Assembly: GCA_030407315.1 (NCBI GenBank)
Contig: JALQPE010001744.1
Coordinates: forward strand, 1 to 64,000
DNA length: 64,000 nucleotides
Direction: 5' to 3'
Source of the DNA: Asparagopsis taxiformis
Taxonomy: Eukaryota > Rhodophyta > Florideophyceae > Bonnemaisoniales > Bonnemaisoniaceae
Position numbers and translations under genes: made by a program. How positions within the stretch are numbered: position 1 is the stretch's first letter; each line of letters starts with the position of its first letter. Below the pieces are notes generated by a model. The model was given only the letters and a program-made list of their open reading frames with translations, searched no databases and had not been told where the DNA came from. Below are positions 1 to 8,761 of the stretch, piece by piece.

Positions 1-1804
1 ACACCGCCTTGTAAACTCCTTCTGCCGTGCACCTCCTTTCCCCTTCGGTTCATCCAAACACTCCACAGTAGTCACTAGCCAAGCATCCAGGCGCGCCAGC
101 GTTAGTATGCTCGTCTCTATGTCCATTACTTGTTCTGGTCGTATCGAATAACCCCTGAAGATATCCAGCACATTCACAGCTACTCGGTTGTTAAACCATG
201 GATCACCATTCACTTCCATTTCGAAGCTGTCAGGAACCAAGCCTTTGCTGTATCGCAGCTCTGAGAACGGTGCCGTTCGCCACCTCCCCATATCCAAATC
301 ACCGTTACTTTCCCGTTTCAAAAGCTTCTCAGACGCTTCGCGCTTTTGATCCTCTCGCTCGTCCATCTCAGCTCGCGTCGTCAGCATCGTGCATCTAGAC
401 ATTAATTTCGTGTACCCCAGCGAACCGAACAATCTGTCCCTCGCATTACGCTTCCGTGCACTCATCAAGTCGGACAGTTTCTGCGTCACCTTCACTTTCA
501 ATTCCTTGCTCCCCGCCACAGCCTCTTGACAGCACACACGCTGCTCCTCATCGGAAAACACATCACACCACGGACTTTGACGCAGTACGTGTCGCACCAA
601 GTCATTCAGCAGATCACTCTCGTCCCTGTACGAAGGTGTATACCACTGCAGATTCTTGATGATATAGCCCGGAGGGGTAGCAATATATCCTACACCGTTT
701 TCGCTCCAAAGTGCCCCTTCTACCGGCTCTACCTCGATGGTACGTCCAGTCCAACGTCTCTGCGTTTGTTCCGCTATAGGGTCCAGCTCCATAGTCTCGT
801 TCTTGCACCACTTTGTCAGGTTTTCCTCAACCGCCCTAAGAACTCCAAGGTATTTCACAGGAATGGCTTTCTGTATTTTCGACTTACCGCCACCGTGATC
901 ACTGATTCTACCTGTTCTCGCAATTGCAGTAAGGCTGGCATTTTCCGCCTGCAGAGTCTTCACCTTAGCCTCCAACGCAACTATCTCCGTGGTGAGCGCC
1001 TTGTTTGCTATGTCCTGGCTAAACACTTTTTTTCCAGCTCCGCGATCTTCTTCTTCTGCGCATTGATGCGACTCGCCATTAAATCGATGGATTCCGGCGG
1101 ATGCAACCTCTCTGCCCTCACCGTCCCCCCATCTCGCACGCTATCGGGAATATGATGTCCTCCATCGCCAATAGCCTGACGTCGCGGGGGCGTTACGCGC
1201 ATATTTGGCACCAATGACAGTCTGTTGTGACGAGGCCCGCACTCCGGCTGCTCTCTCCCCTCAGTACCACCTGACCGCCGATGATAGTTGGCATCCTGTG
1301 AACGTTGCTCAGAAACAACATCCCTTGCCGCTATCCTCGGGTCCCTGACTGCATTACCTGCTGGGGCTGATGTACTCGGCATAGTTGGCGCAGTGGGGGT
1401 CACAGCCTCCAGTGTCTCGGGAACCCCCGCTGGGACTCCGTCTGCAGCACCTCCGCATCTGCCAACCCGGGAGGAACTACCTTTGCCATAGCACTCTGCC
1501 GCAATTCCAACATGTTTTGAGCCACTATCATGTCATCATCATGATGTTCACTGTCCCTGCGAGCACGCTTGCCTCGGTCAACCCCCATCTCTCTCCGCGC
1601 CGTTCCTCCTTCCTCACTTTCTCGCTGCGGATCCCCAGTTCTGCGCCGGTCCGTCTTGCGACTACCGGACCGCGGTTCAATGCTGCCGGTAGGCCCAGAC
1701 CGCTTCTTCGCACGGGATTGTCGGGCACTCGATACAGCAGCTGCTGACCGGGTTTTCTGGAGGCCCGGAGGCTTTGGAGCTTTCTTCGCAATACGCGGCG
1801 GCAT
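1..1804 (-). pseudogene. Partial coiled-coil element-associated protein with two -1 frame breaks; runs off the left edge
   Basis: I do not recognise this family. The minus strand is open in three successive frames. It starts at 1804 with a basic, Lys/Arg-rich N-terminus (MPPRIAKKAPK...), moves to a second frame near 1,420, and near 1,030 moves to a third frame that stays open for about 340 codons to base 1. The second shift restores a continuous heptad-like coiled coil (ELEKKVFSQDIANKALTTEI), so the three frames very likely belong to one gene. The long C-terminal part is a globular-looking sequence rich in Trp and charged residues. Both breaks are -1 shifts, at a G5 run and an A7 run. The second lies on A_AAA_AAG, a classic slippery heptamer. 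It lies next to the repeat-bounded methyltransferase cassette and may be part of the same mobile system. It could be a decayed element gene, a frameshifting gene or an assembly artefact. Confidence 0.5.
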
Positions 1805-2036
1805 AATGAAGCTTTCCCGGAAGCGATGGAACGATTGAGTTGCACGAGATACAAAAAAGATTGCTGTATAGTGTCGGTAACCACAACGGTCTGCGATGAA
1901 CGTTCAGGTCAGGTCAAGTACCGGATAATACGCCAACAGCCAGATTGTATACGGTAGGCAGTCATCAACAGTATTTAATGAGGTACAATTACAGCTGTAG
2001 AGCTAGGCCGCGAGCACCCCTATGTCCGGAAGACGT

Positions 2037-2247
2037 CCTGATTTGAATTAAAATTTGGGCTATTCTCAAAAACATGCACATGTGAACATGTTTTTGAGAT
2101 GGGGGTGTGCCGTACGGCACAATCGACCCGCTGAAATCGATGTTTTTTGCAATATTTTTTCTGCCCTGAATTGTAGAATTTCTGGGCCGGACAGCAATGC
2201 AACTGAGCTGGACATCCACCGGGCGTCCATTTCAACTTGGTCGTGTA
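2037..2247 (-). repeat. Family A repeat, copy A1 (inverted)
   Basis: Minus-strand copy of the ~200-bp family A repeat. It holds the hairpin CTCAAAAACATG...CATGTTTTTGAG (2065-2098) and the perfect 14-bp palindrome GTGCCGTACGGCAC (2107-2120). It ends with the motif that is GGACGTCCGGTGGATGTCC in other copies; here one base is changed (ggacgCccgg). It faces copy A2 as an inverted repeat on the other side of the SET/methyltransferase genes. The rest of 1805-2462 shows no gene. Confidence 0.85.
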
Positions 2248-2462
2248 TTTTGCATCTGCACGCATAACAGCATCCAAGCAGTCAGGTTCACTGCTCGGAC
2301 GAAGTGCACCTAGAGTGTGAACGATTGGTTTTTGACAGGCGAGTACTGCTCAATAGGTTTCACCCTGGAGTAATGGTGGCTGGACATGCTGCATTATATG
2401 ATATACTTCAACTCTGGAACGTAGCTTTATTTGTAGTCGAAATGAAAACATCTTTCGTGACC

Positions 2463-3203
2463 CTAATTCCATGCTCTAAACGCTGTCCCATAATGAACGT
2501 AGAGCTCCTGCCCTGGACGGATATCGCGGATTGCACGTACTACAATGATCTTCGGATTTTCTAGGTCCTTCGCCTTGAGCTTCTTCCCCGTCGAACCGCT
2601 GCTGTAGTTCTCGACAAACTCGACGTTGGCCATCCGCCTGGTGTCTTCCGCCGGAGTGTCCTCACCTCGCAAATACCGCGGGTCGTTGATGAACTGCGCC
2701 GAACAGAACGGAGCCGGAACAATCCAAATTGGATGCTCGATGTTTTCGTCGTCCTCCGCTGTTGCATACAGCTTGATGGCATACATCAAGAATGTTTCCT
2801 TCGTTATCGCCATGTGACCCTCTCCGTACGCGAACCTCATCGACTCCTTGCTCATATCAGAGTACACAACAGTTCCGTAGTATGCACATACTTCGTCGCC
2901 AACATTAAATGTCTGTTCAGCGAAGAGCCCTCTTCCTGCATTTGGATGCTTAATCAGCGATGGTCGAACGCTCAATTTTTTCGCAACACAATCGTGTGCC
3001 CGCATCACGCGAGGGTTTTCAGTTTGCAACCAGCGGCGCAGGGAAGGTGGCCAATAATGTACCGGTTTTTCCATGTGCTCGTGCGACGCAATCGACTCTG
3101 GGCACAGCTGCCAGAGGTACTGCCGAATATATTTCGGGAACCTCTGGTACAGGGGAAGGCCAGGTGGGGGTTCGATGATCCTGCGTTCCCTCTGTGTACG
3201 CAT
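2463..3203 (-). CDS. SET-domain protein methyltransferase, mobile-element type
   Basis: A 246-aa protein with a SET fold and no recognisable pre-SET or post-SET domain. Visible signatures are NAGRGLFA and GDEVCAYYG at the SET start, CSAQFINDPR in place of the usual RFxNHSCxPN segment, ANVEFVE, and a closing GQELYVHYG that matches the GEELxxDY motif. SET proteins transfer methyl groups from SAM to lysines, usually on histones; the substrate here is unknown. The ATG at 3203 lies inside the upstream methyltransferase frame, and the two frames overlap by 199 nt. A -1 shift on the C5 run at about 3,218 would join them into one polypeptide. A TGA closes the SET frame 36 nt upstream of this ATG, so either independent initiation or a frameshift fusion is possible. 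The N-terminal 75 residues look well conserved in composition, which argues that this frame, not the overlapping tail, is the coding one here. Confidence 0.75.
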   Translation of the reverse strand: MRTQRERRIIEPPPGLPLYQRFPKYIRQYLWQLCPESIASHEHMEKPVHYWPPSLRRWLQTENPRVMRAHDCVAKKLSVRPSLIKHPNAGRGLFAEQTFNVGDEVCAYYGTVVYSDMSKESMRFAYGEGHMAITKETFLMYAIKLYATAEDDENIEHPIWIVPAPFCSAQFINDPRYLRGEDTPAEDTRRMANVEFVENYSSGSTGKKLKAKDLENPKIIVVRAIRDIRPGQELYVHYGTAFRAWN

Positions 3204-5566
3204 CGTGACGTGACAGAGGGGGACGCCAAGAACTTCTCAGCACTCTGTTTCGCTTCTGTCGTGACCCTCATGTCAGTGTTGTTTGAAAGAATTACACGTG
3301 ACATGACTGCACACAGCTTTGGAAGCGATCGTGCCACACACAATTTGTCCATGTCACTGCCGACGAAAACACGGTGCTCAGGCAAGCTCATAGCTGCTTT
3401 TCCCGTTGCGAAAGTGCCAGAGAATGGATCGACAACAATATCACCAGGCTGTGAATGCTGGCTGATCAACTCCATCATGAGAGCGACGCTCTTCTGCTCT
3501 GCACGAACTCTGACCGTAGCACCGGTTGTGCTCCTTGTTCGCCACACCATCTCATTCGAATCGATGGCGGGCATATTGATGGTGACGTTGCACCACGCCG
3601 GGTACGTGCCGTCCATGTATCCGTGGTTCCTATAGGCCACCATCTCGCTTCCAGTCTTGAACGGAACACCTCGCTTCCAGAAGTGGATAGCGACCTCTGC
3701 CATGTTCATGCGTTGGTACCTCTTCCGCCCCGGCATTTGATAGAGGTGCCCAGGTAGTCGGACAAACAACAGAGGTACCTCGTCAACGAAGAAAACTGAA
3801 TTCCGAACGACGTCCTCCTCGTCCTCGTCATCCTCCTCATCCGCACTTTCTTCGCCACTGTGCTGCGATGCTTCGGAGTCCGAATTCATGGACGTAACCT
3901 CTTCTTCATCCGACCCGTCATCACTGGCAGCAGCATCGGTTGGGCCTTCTGACTGCGGTCCTTTGTACGTTTCCAAGTAATGGAACCATTCGTAGAACTG
4001 CAAAACGGAGCAGAACACGATGCCGTGGCCACCGGGGCGCAACAGCTCGTCAAACACTTCGATGCTAGCCTGCATATCTTCTGCAGTTAGCCTGTCGTAC
4101 GAAGAGTTGGAATCGTTCCTCTTACGACGAACATTGTAGGGCGGATCTGTCAGAATGAGCTGAACGTTGCCCGTGATGGGCACGTGTTCTCGGCTCTCGT
4201 CGGCACTGACCAAATCTTCGAAAGGGACGTCGTACACCCGGCAATACTGACTCATTTTCGAAAGAAAGTCCTTTGCGAGAGCCTGCCCTTCACTTTCCTG
4301 CTCTTCTGTCGCATGGGGTGACGGTGACGGGGGAGACGGCCCTTGGGCAGTAAGACTGGTCCTCCCAGGTCCAAGTTGAAGCCTGGTTGTGTGTCTTGTC
4401 GACGGAACCAAACCTCTCCCTCCTGTGTTGCGACGAGTGGGAGTGTCATCAACCGGCTTGGGGACCTTTTCTGCGTCCGCGGCTTGTGGTGCCGGGCGGA
4501 GGACAGCCATAACGTCTTCGTCGAGGGTGTCAAAGTACGCTGGCAGCTTGTCCGGATTTCCGCTTGACAAGTATATTTCCAGCGCCCCCCAGCGGTCGGA
4601 CTCCGGCCAGGTGTACAGGTCCGGGTTGACGATAAGAAACTGCAACCGGTCGAAGAACTTCCTCACAAGGTCCCTAAATGCACTGTGCTGCGCACTGGTT
4701 CTTGTCTCTACTTTTCCACCATATCCATCAGGATGAGATAGGGGAGCTTTGTCGTGGTAGAGATCTAGCTTCTGCTCCATCGGTGCGAATAGACCTTCAT
4801 CGAGCACGTCAAACCAATGCTCACTGCTGTCGAAAATGATGTACGGCGCCATCAACTCTTCGAAGCTGGAAAACTTTGCGGCGAAGGCCACATCGGTCCA
4901 AGCATGGTATAAAACTTGAACCACGTAACAAGCTCGATTAGTGCTTTTCCGATGGGCTGGGACGCGTGCGGCTTCGTTCCCCTCTTCGGCCGCGTCGCCT
5001 ATTCGGCGACGCGGCAGGTTCTTGTTGTGATTTCGGATGATAGACAACGCTTGGAAATACATCAATACCTCGAACGTTTCCGGTGGAGCAAGAACGAAGG
5101 CGCTTGGTTCCCCGCGCTGCGGCGCCTGTAGTGGCGAAGGAAGCATGTTACATCCAATAAGGAAGGTCTGCGGCACGATCCCAGAAAGGATGCAGTGCTC
5201 AACCCATTGCCCGATACGCTCATCCTGTCTTGAAAACTCGGCAATCGGTAATGCCAGACGAACAATCTGCTTGGCTCGCTCAACGTTCATCTCTGCCATG
5301 ACGATTTCGGCAACATCCGCCTCGACTCCAGCATTCTTCGAACGACCGCTGAAGGCCATGCTGAGTCGACCTTGCAGCGCCAGAAATTGTTCTTCTGTGC
5401 CCTGCGCAACCCAAGCGCCAAGGTCCGCGTATGTGAAACCTCCCGGCTTGTCCGTCAAGTCTGCGAAACTTGAGTGGGCGAACAAATCCAGCAAGAGGCG
5501 GAGGAAGTCTTTGCCAGCGAGAGTAGTTTCGCGGGCGGCGCGACCTACGTTTCGACGTGTACCCAT
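3005..5566 (-). CDS. DNA N6-adenine/N4-cytosine methyltransferase (DPPY type), mobile-element cargo
   Basis: An 853-aa frame. The last ~70 residues lie antiparallel in reading phase to the SET gene and are probably not real. Residues 1-430 form an unrecognised N-terminal domain with a Pro/Ser-rich linker. The catalytic motif DPPYN is near residue 472. A long acidic insert (DDGSDEEE..., EESADEEDDEDEEDV) follows, and then the SAM-binding motif VDPFSGTFATG near residue 712. DPPY before FxG is the order of beta-class amino-methyltransferases, as in many N6A and N4C enzymes. The family methylates exocyclic amines of A or C in DNA. The ATG at 5566 is the first in frame after a TGA. An upstream ATG at about 5,664 in another frame would add an NLS-like NKRRRNS leader and would need a frameshift. 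With the SET gene it forms a modification cassette bounded by inverted family A repeats. Confidence 0.8.
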   Translation of the reverse strand: MGTRRNVGRAARETTLAGKDFLRLLLDLFAHSSFADLTDKPGGFTYADLGAWVAQGTEEQFLALQGRLSMAFSGRSKNAGVEADVAEIVMAEMNVERAKQIVRLALPIAEFSRQDERIGQWVEHCILSGIVPQTFLIGCNMLPSPLQAPQRGEPSAFVLAPPETFEVLMYFQALSIIRNHNKNLPRRRIGDAAEEGNEAARVPAHRKSTNRACYVVQVLYHAWTDVAFAAKFSSFEELMAPYIIFDSSEHWFDVLDEGLFAPMEQKLDLYHDKAPLSHPDGYGGKVETRTSAQHSAFRDLVRKFFDRLQFLIVNPDLYTWPESDRWGALEIYLSSGNPDKLPAYFDTLDEDVMAVLRPAPQAADAEKVPKPVDDTPTRRNTGGRGLVPSTRHTTRLQLGPGRTSLTAQGPSPPSPSPHATEEQESEGQALAKDFLSKMSQYCRVYDVPFEDLVSADESREHVPITGNVQLILTDPPYNVRRKRNDSNSSYDRLTAEDMQASIEVFDELLRPGGHGIVFCSVLQFYEWFHYLETYKGPQSEGPTDAAASDDGSDEEEVTSMNSDSEASQHSGEESADEEDDEDEEDVVRNSVFFVDEVPLLFVRLPGHLYQMPGRKRYQRMNMAEVAIHFWKRGVPFKTGSEMVAYRNHGYMDGTYPAWCNVTINMPAIDSNEMVWRTRSTTGATVRVRAEQKSVALMMELISQHSQPGDIVVDPFSGTFATGKAAMSLPEHRVFVGSDMDKLCVARSLPKLCAVMSRVILSNNTDMRVTTEAKQSAEKFLASPSVTSRCVHRGNAGSSNPHLAFPCTRGSRNIFGSTSGSCAQSRLRRTSTWKNRYIIGHLPCAAGCKLKTLA

Positions 5567-6003
5567 GTCACTAGAATCCTCCCAAGGGCTAGCGGGTTCG
5601 CGCAGATTGGCACGGTTGCGTCGTCAACGATCGGATTGCTGTTGCGCCTGCGCTTATTCGTCATAATGGAATGAGTGGAAATTCGGTACAGGATGGCGAC
5701 CGCTCGGCGAGACAGTCAAATTTGACGACGTATCTCGTGACGTTTGCACTCTTTCGTGAGGAACACTGGTTGATATCGAACGGAACAGAGTATACGGGTA
5801 CACAGCACTGGAAAGGTCTTGAAACCCGTAACCGGTGTAGGTAATAAGTTGTGACGGATACGTGGTAGAGAAAAATATTAAAAAGATTGTGATTCCCTGT
5901 CTTTGAGGGTTGTACTGCACGGCCGCCATGGCGGCTGTGACTGCAGTCACATAGGTTGTCACAGGTGCATCACGCTTACCAGGTGAGCGACATCCGGACG
6001 GCC
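5567..6003. other. Upstream region of the methyltransferase cassette
   Basis: No convincing gene. It holds the possible alternative leader of the methyltransferase (to about 5,664) and otherwise nothing I can name before repeat A2. Confidence 0.5.
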
Positions 6004-6194
6004 ACTGGACATGGGGATGTCCAGCTCAGATGCATTGCTGGCCAGACCAGAAATTCTACAATTTCGGGCAGAAAAAATATTGCAAAAAACATCGATTTCG
6101 GCGGTCGATTGTGCCGTACGGCACATCCCCATCTCAAAAACATGTTCACATGTGCATGTTTTTGAGAATAGCCCAAATTTTAATTCAAATCAGG
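6004..6194 (+). repeat. Family A repeat, copy A2
   Basis: Plus-strand copy with the hairpin CTCAAAAACATG...CATGTTTTTGAG (6133-6166) and palindrome GTGCCGTACGGCAC (6111-6124), ending in AATTCAAATCAGG. Its GGATGTCCAGCTC end faces the methyltransferase, mirroring A1. A1 and A2 therefore look like ~200-bp inverted repeats around a ~4.16-kb unit. I see no target-site duplication just outside them. Confidence 0.85.
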
Positions 6195-6487
6195 ATGCAG
6201 ATATTCGTCTTCTAGCATTGTCAGAACACATTCGTATAACCACATTTGGAGAACCTGAGCCCAGAGCTATCGGTTTTGGCGGGAGCTAAGCCATATCTCA
6301 TATAATCAGTAACTACTTCCCGCCAGCTGAGTGGTGGAACCCCTGCTATTTCTACCAACGAGACATACGGGGTGTCAACTCGGCAATCGTATATGATTCG
6401 GGTGCTAAATTTATTCAAGAGACGAATGGGCTTCGAAAAGGAGCCCAACAACGTCTTCTTGTGATCCATGGGTATAGGACTACTCTA

Positions 6488-6830
6488 TTCTTCTCCAGGC
6501 TTCCACCATAGCCTCCTCCACCACCTCCGTTAATGGATCGAATATCCGAACCGCACCTCAACATGCTTTTCTTCTCATCCATGGGTACTGACATCTGCGA
6601 GATGTGAGTCACATGTTCTCCAGGCTTGCACCGTAGCCGCCTCCTCCGCCTCCGTTAATGGCAACAATATCCGAACCGGACCTGAACATGTTTTTCTTCT
6701 CATCCATGGGTATTGACATCTCACATGTTCAACATGTGAGATGTCAGTACCGGACAAGTTCTCCAGGCTTCCTCCGTAGCCACCTCCTCCACCTCCGTAG
6801 CCACCTCCTCCACCTCCGTCTGTGGGAATC
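6488..6830. repeat. Imperfect tandem repeat coding Gly/Tyr on the minus strand, with a long hairpin
   Basis: Three consecutive imperfect units of about 125-145 bp begin with TTCTCCAGGCTT (6488, 6612, 6758). Each contains CCTCCTCC(A/G)CCTCCGT, which reads GGGGGGYGG on the minus strand. The unit at 6715-6745 holds a 31-nt perfect inverted repeat with arms GACATCTCACATGTT and AACATGTGAGATGTC around one base. The minus ORFs (6415-6612, 6575-6835) are short and frame-broken, so a live glycine-rich protein is not supported. Confidence 0.7.
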
Positions 6831-6835
6831 AACAC

Positions 6836-7351
6836 AACATCACCACTGCGTCTTACCTCACATCCACATCTCTCCGGGATGAAAACGGACGGACGACATA
6901 GGGTTTGTAGACGTTTAGAATCTTGTTAGAAAAAAGTAAACGAAAGAGAAGTTCTCTTTCATTGAATGATATCTCGTCCCTGTCGCAATATGTTCCATTT
7001 TCATTTTCTCGGGTTGCACACCCATCATGGGTGATCAAGGCCTGGATCGAACCCTCCGAGGGTCTTCGATGGATAGGACAGATAGTGGAAGGCTTTTAAG
7101 CCTGTGACCAAGCGGCTATTGATTGGTTGGAGGAAGGAAATTACAGAGGAAATATAGCTGAGTACGGTGCTCGCGATAGCTGTTAGGTTAAAGTCAAATA
7201 TGTTTTTCGATTATTTTTCGTACGGAAATGCCTTGGAAAAGACGATGCTTTATCGTTCTCTTGGAGGGAGTCCGTTGCATTGCCCTCAATTCGAGAGCAT
7301 CGTCATGAAGGAGAGGATTCTTTCTGCTTGTTAGAATCGGTTTAGAGGAGA
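6836..7351. other. Gene-free stretch between repeats
   Basis: No supported gene. A tRNA-like T-loop on the minus strand near 7,050 was examined and rejected. Confidence 0.5.
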
Positions 7352-7703
7352 TAGCTAATGCATTACTGGCCAGCCCAGAACTTGTAGAATTTCGGGCAGG
7401 AAAAAAATTGCAAAATTTTATCGATTTAGGCGGTCGAAAGTGCCGTACGGCACACCCCCATCTCAAAAACATGTTCACATGTGCATGTTTTTGAGAATAG
7501 CCCAAATTTTAATTCAAATCAAGGTGTCTAATTTGGCCAGAACGGCCCCAGGCACCGGCCGCCGCCCCGAGTGGGGTTGTCACTGGCTTCTGTAAGCACC
7601 AACTGTAAGGCTAAATGGCGTCTGACGAAGGGTCAATTTCAGGCTCAATACGCCAGGGACAGGTCTTGGTCCTTGTTCCATCATGGTCCCGCCTCACTCT
7701 CTC
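7352..7703 (+). repeat. Family A copy A3 plus downstream D segment
   Basis: A3 (7352-7524) has a degenerate left end but keeps the palindrome (7440-7453) and hairpin. The D segment (7525-7703) starts TGTCTAATTTGGCC and ends where the next family A copy begins. A plus D forms a ~350-380-bp unit that recurs at 7704 and 12999. Confidence 0.8.
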
Positions 7704-8204
7704 ACGACCAACCTGAAATGGACGTCCGGTGGATGTCCAGCTCGATTGCACTGCTGGCCAGCCCAGAAATTCTAAAATTTCGGGCACAAAAAAATTGTAA
7801 AAAATCAACGATTTGGGCGGGTCGATTGTGCCGTACGGCACACCCCCATCTCAAAAACATGTTCACATGTGCATGTTTTTGAGAATAGCCCAAATTTTAA
7901 TTCAAATCAGGGCGTCTAATTTGGCCACAACGGCCCCAGGAACCGGAGCCGCCGCCCCGAGCGGGGTCATCACTGCCTTCTGTAAGCACTAACTGTGAGG
8001 CTAAATGGCGCCGAAAGATGGGTCGATTCCAGGCTTCAAGCCTAAGTTATGCTAGGTACGCATCTTCTTCCGTGTTTCATAATGGTCCCGCCTTACTCCC
8101 TCAACACAAACACTACCCACCCATCACGTTACTCATATTCCGTGCACTTTATATTAGTAGTGATCCCGCCTGCTTAGTTGCTGCAATGCGTGGATGTAGG
8201 CAGC
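7704..8204 (+). repeat. Family A copy A4 plus D segment
   Basis: A4 (7704-7912) carries GGACGTCCGGTGGATGTCC at its left end, the palindrome at 7828-7841 and the hairpin. The following D segment is diverged and extended by about 120 bp relative to the other units. Confidence 0.8.
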
Positions 8205-8414
8205 ACACGATCAACGTGAAATGGACGTCCGGTGGATGTCCAGCTCAGATGCACTGCTGGCCAGCCCAGAAATTCTAAAATTTCGGGCACAAAAAATCTT
8301 GCAAAAATCAACGATTTGGGCGGGTCGATTGTGCCGTACGGCACAACCCCATCTCAAAAACATGTTCACATGTGCATGTTTTTGAGAATAGCCCAAATCT
8401 TAACTCAAATCAGG
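8205..8414 (+). repeat. Family A copy A5
   Basis: Copy with GGACGTCCGGTGGATGTCC, palindrome at 8331-8344 and hairpin. It lies ~350 bp upstream of the ParB/2OG gene start and is in direct orientation with A6 downstream of that gene. Confidence 0.85.
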
Positions 8415-8761
8415 GTGTTCCCCGGATAAAGGGGTGCTCGCAGCCGCCCCAAAAGCCGCCTAGCTTGACAGCTGTAATTTTAACACATTACACATCAAGG
8501 ACACTGCCTGCTTCACGCCACCTCGTCAGGTTTCGAGAGCCCGACTCGGGCCCGTTCCGAACGGACACTCACATCTCGATTGCCTGTCTTGCATTCCAGC
8601 GGTCACGATAGGTGTGTACCTAACAAAATTTCGGTTGTATTGTGTTATTATTTCCAGCGATTGGCGTTCACGACCATTCTTCAAGCAACGTGAAACCTAC
8701 CATCCACATCACTCCAATACGTCAACGTCAACCATCTCTTTTACTTTCCAACTCAACAATC

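Noticed and set aside
526..1155. 209-aa plus-strand frame
   Set aside because: It overlaps the long open minus-strand gene, whose composition and coiled coil look coding; the plus frame has no domain.
2733..3635. 300-aa plus-strand frame
   Set aside because: Antisense shadow of the SET and methyltransferase genes, which have clear catalytic motifs.
6575..6835. Glycine-rich GGYGG minus frame as a gene
   Set aside because: It is short, frame-broken between repeat units and lacks an RNA-binding domain.
7020..7130. tRNA-like T-loop word (GGTTCGATCC) on the minus strand
   Set aside because: The T stem is mismatched and no matching anticodon and D arms or acceptor stem form.
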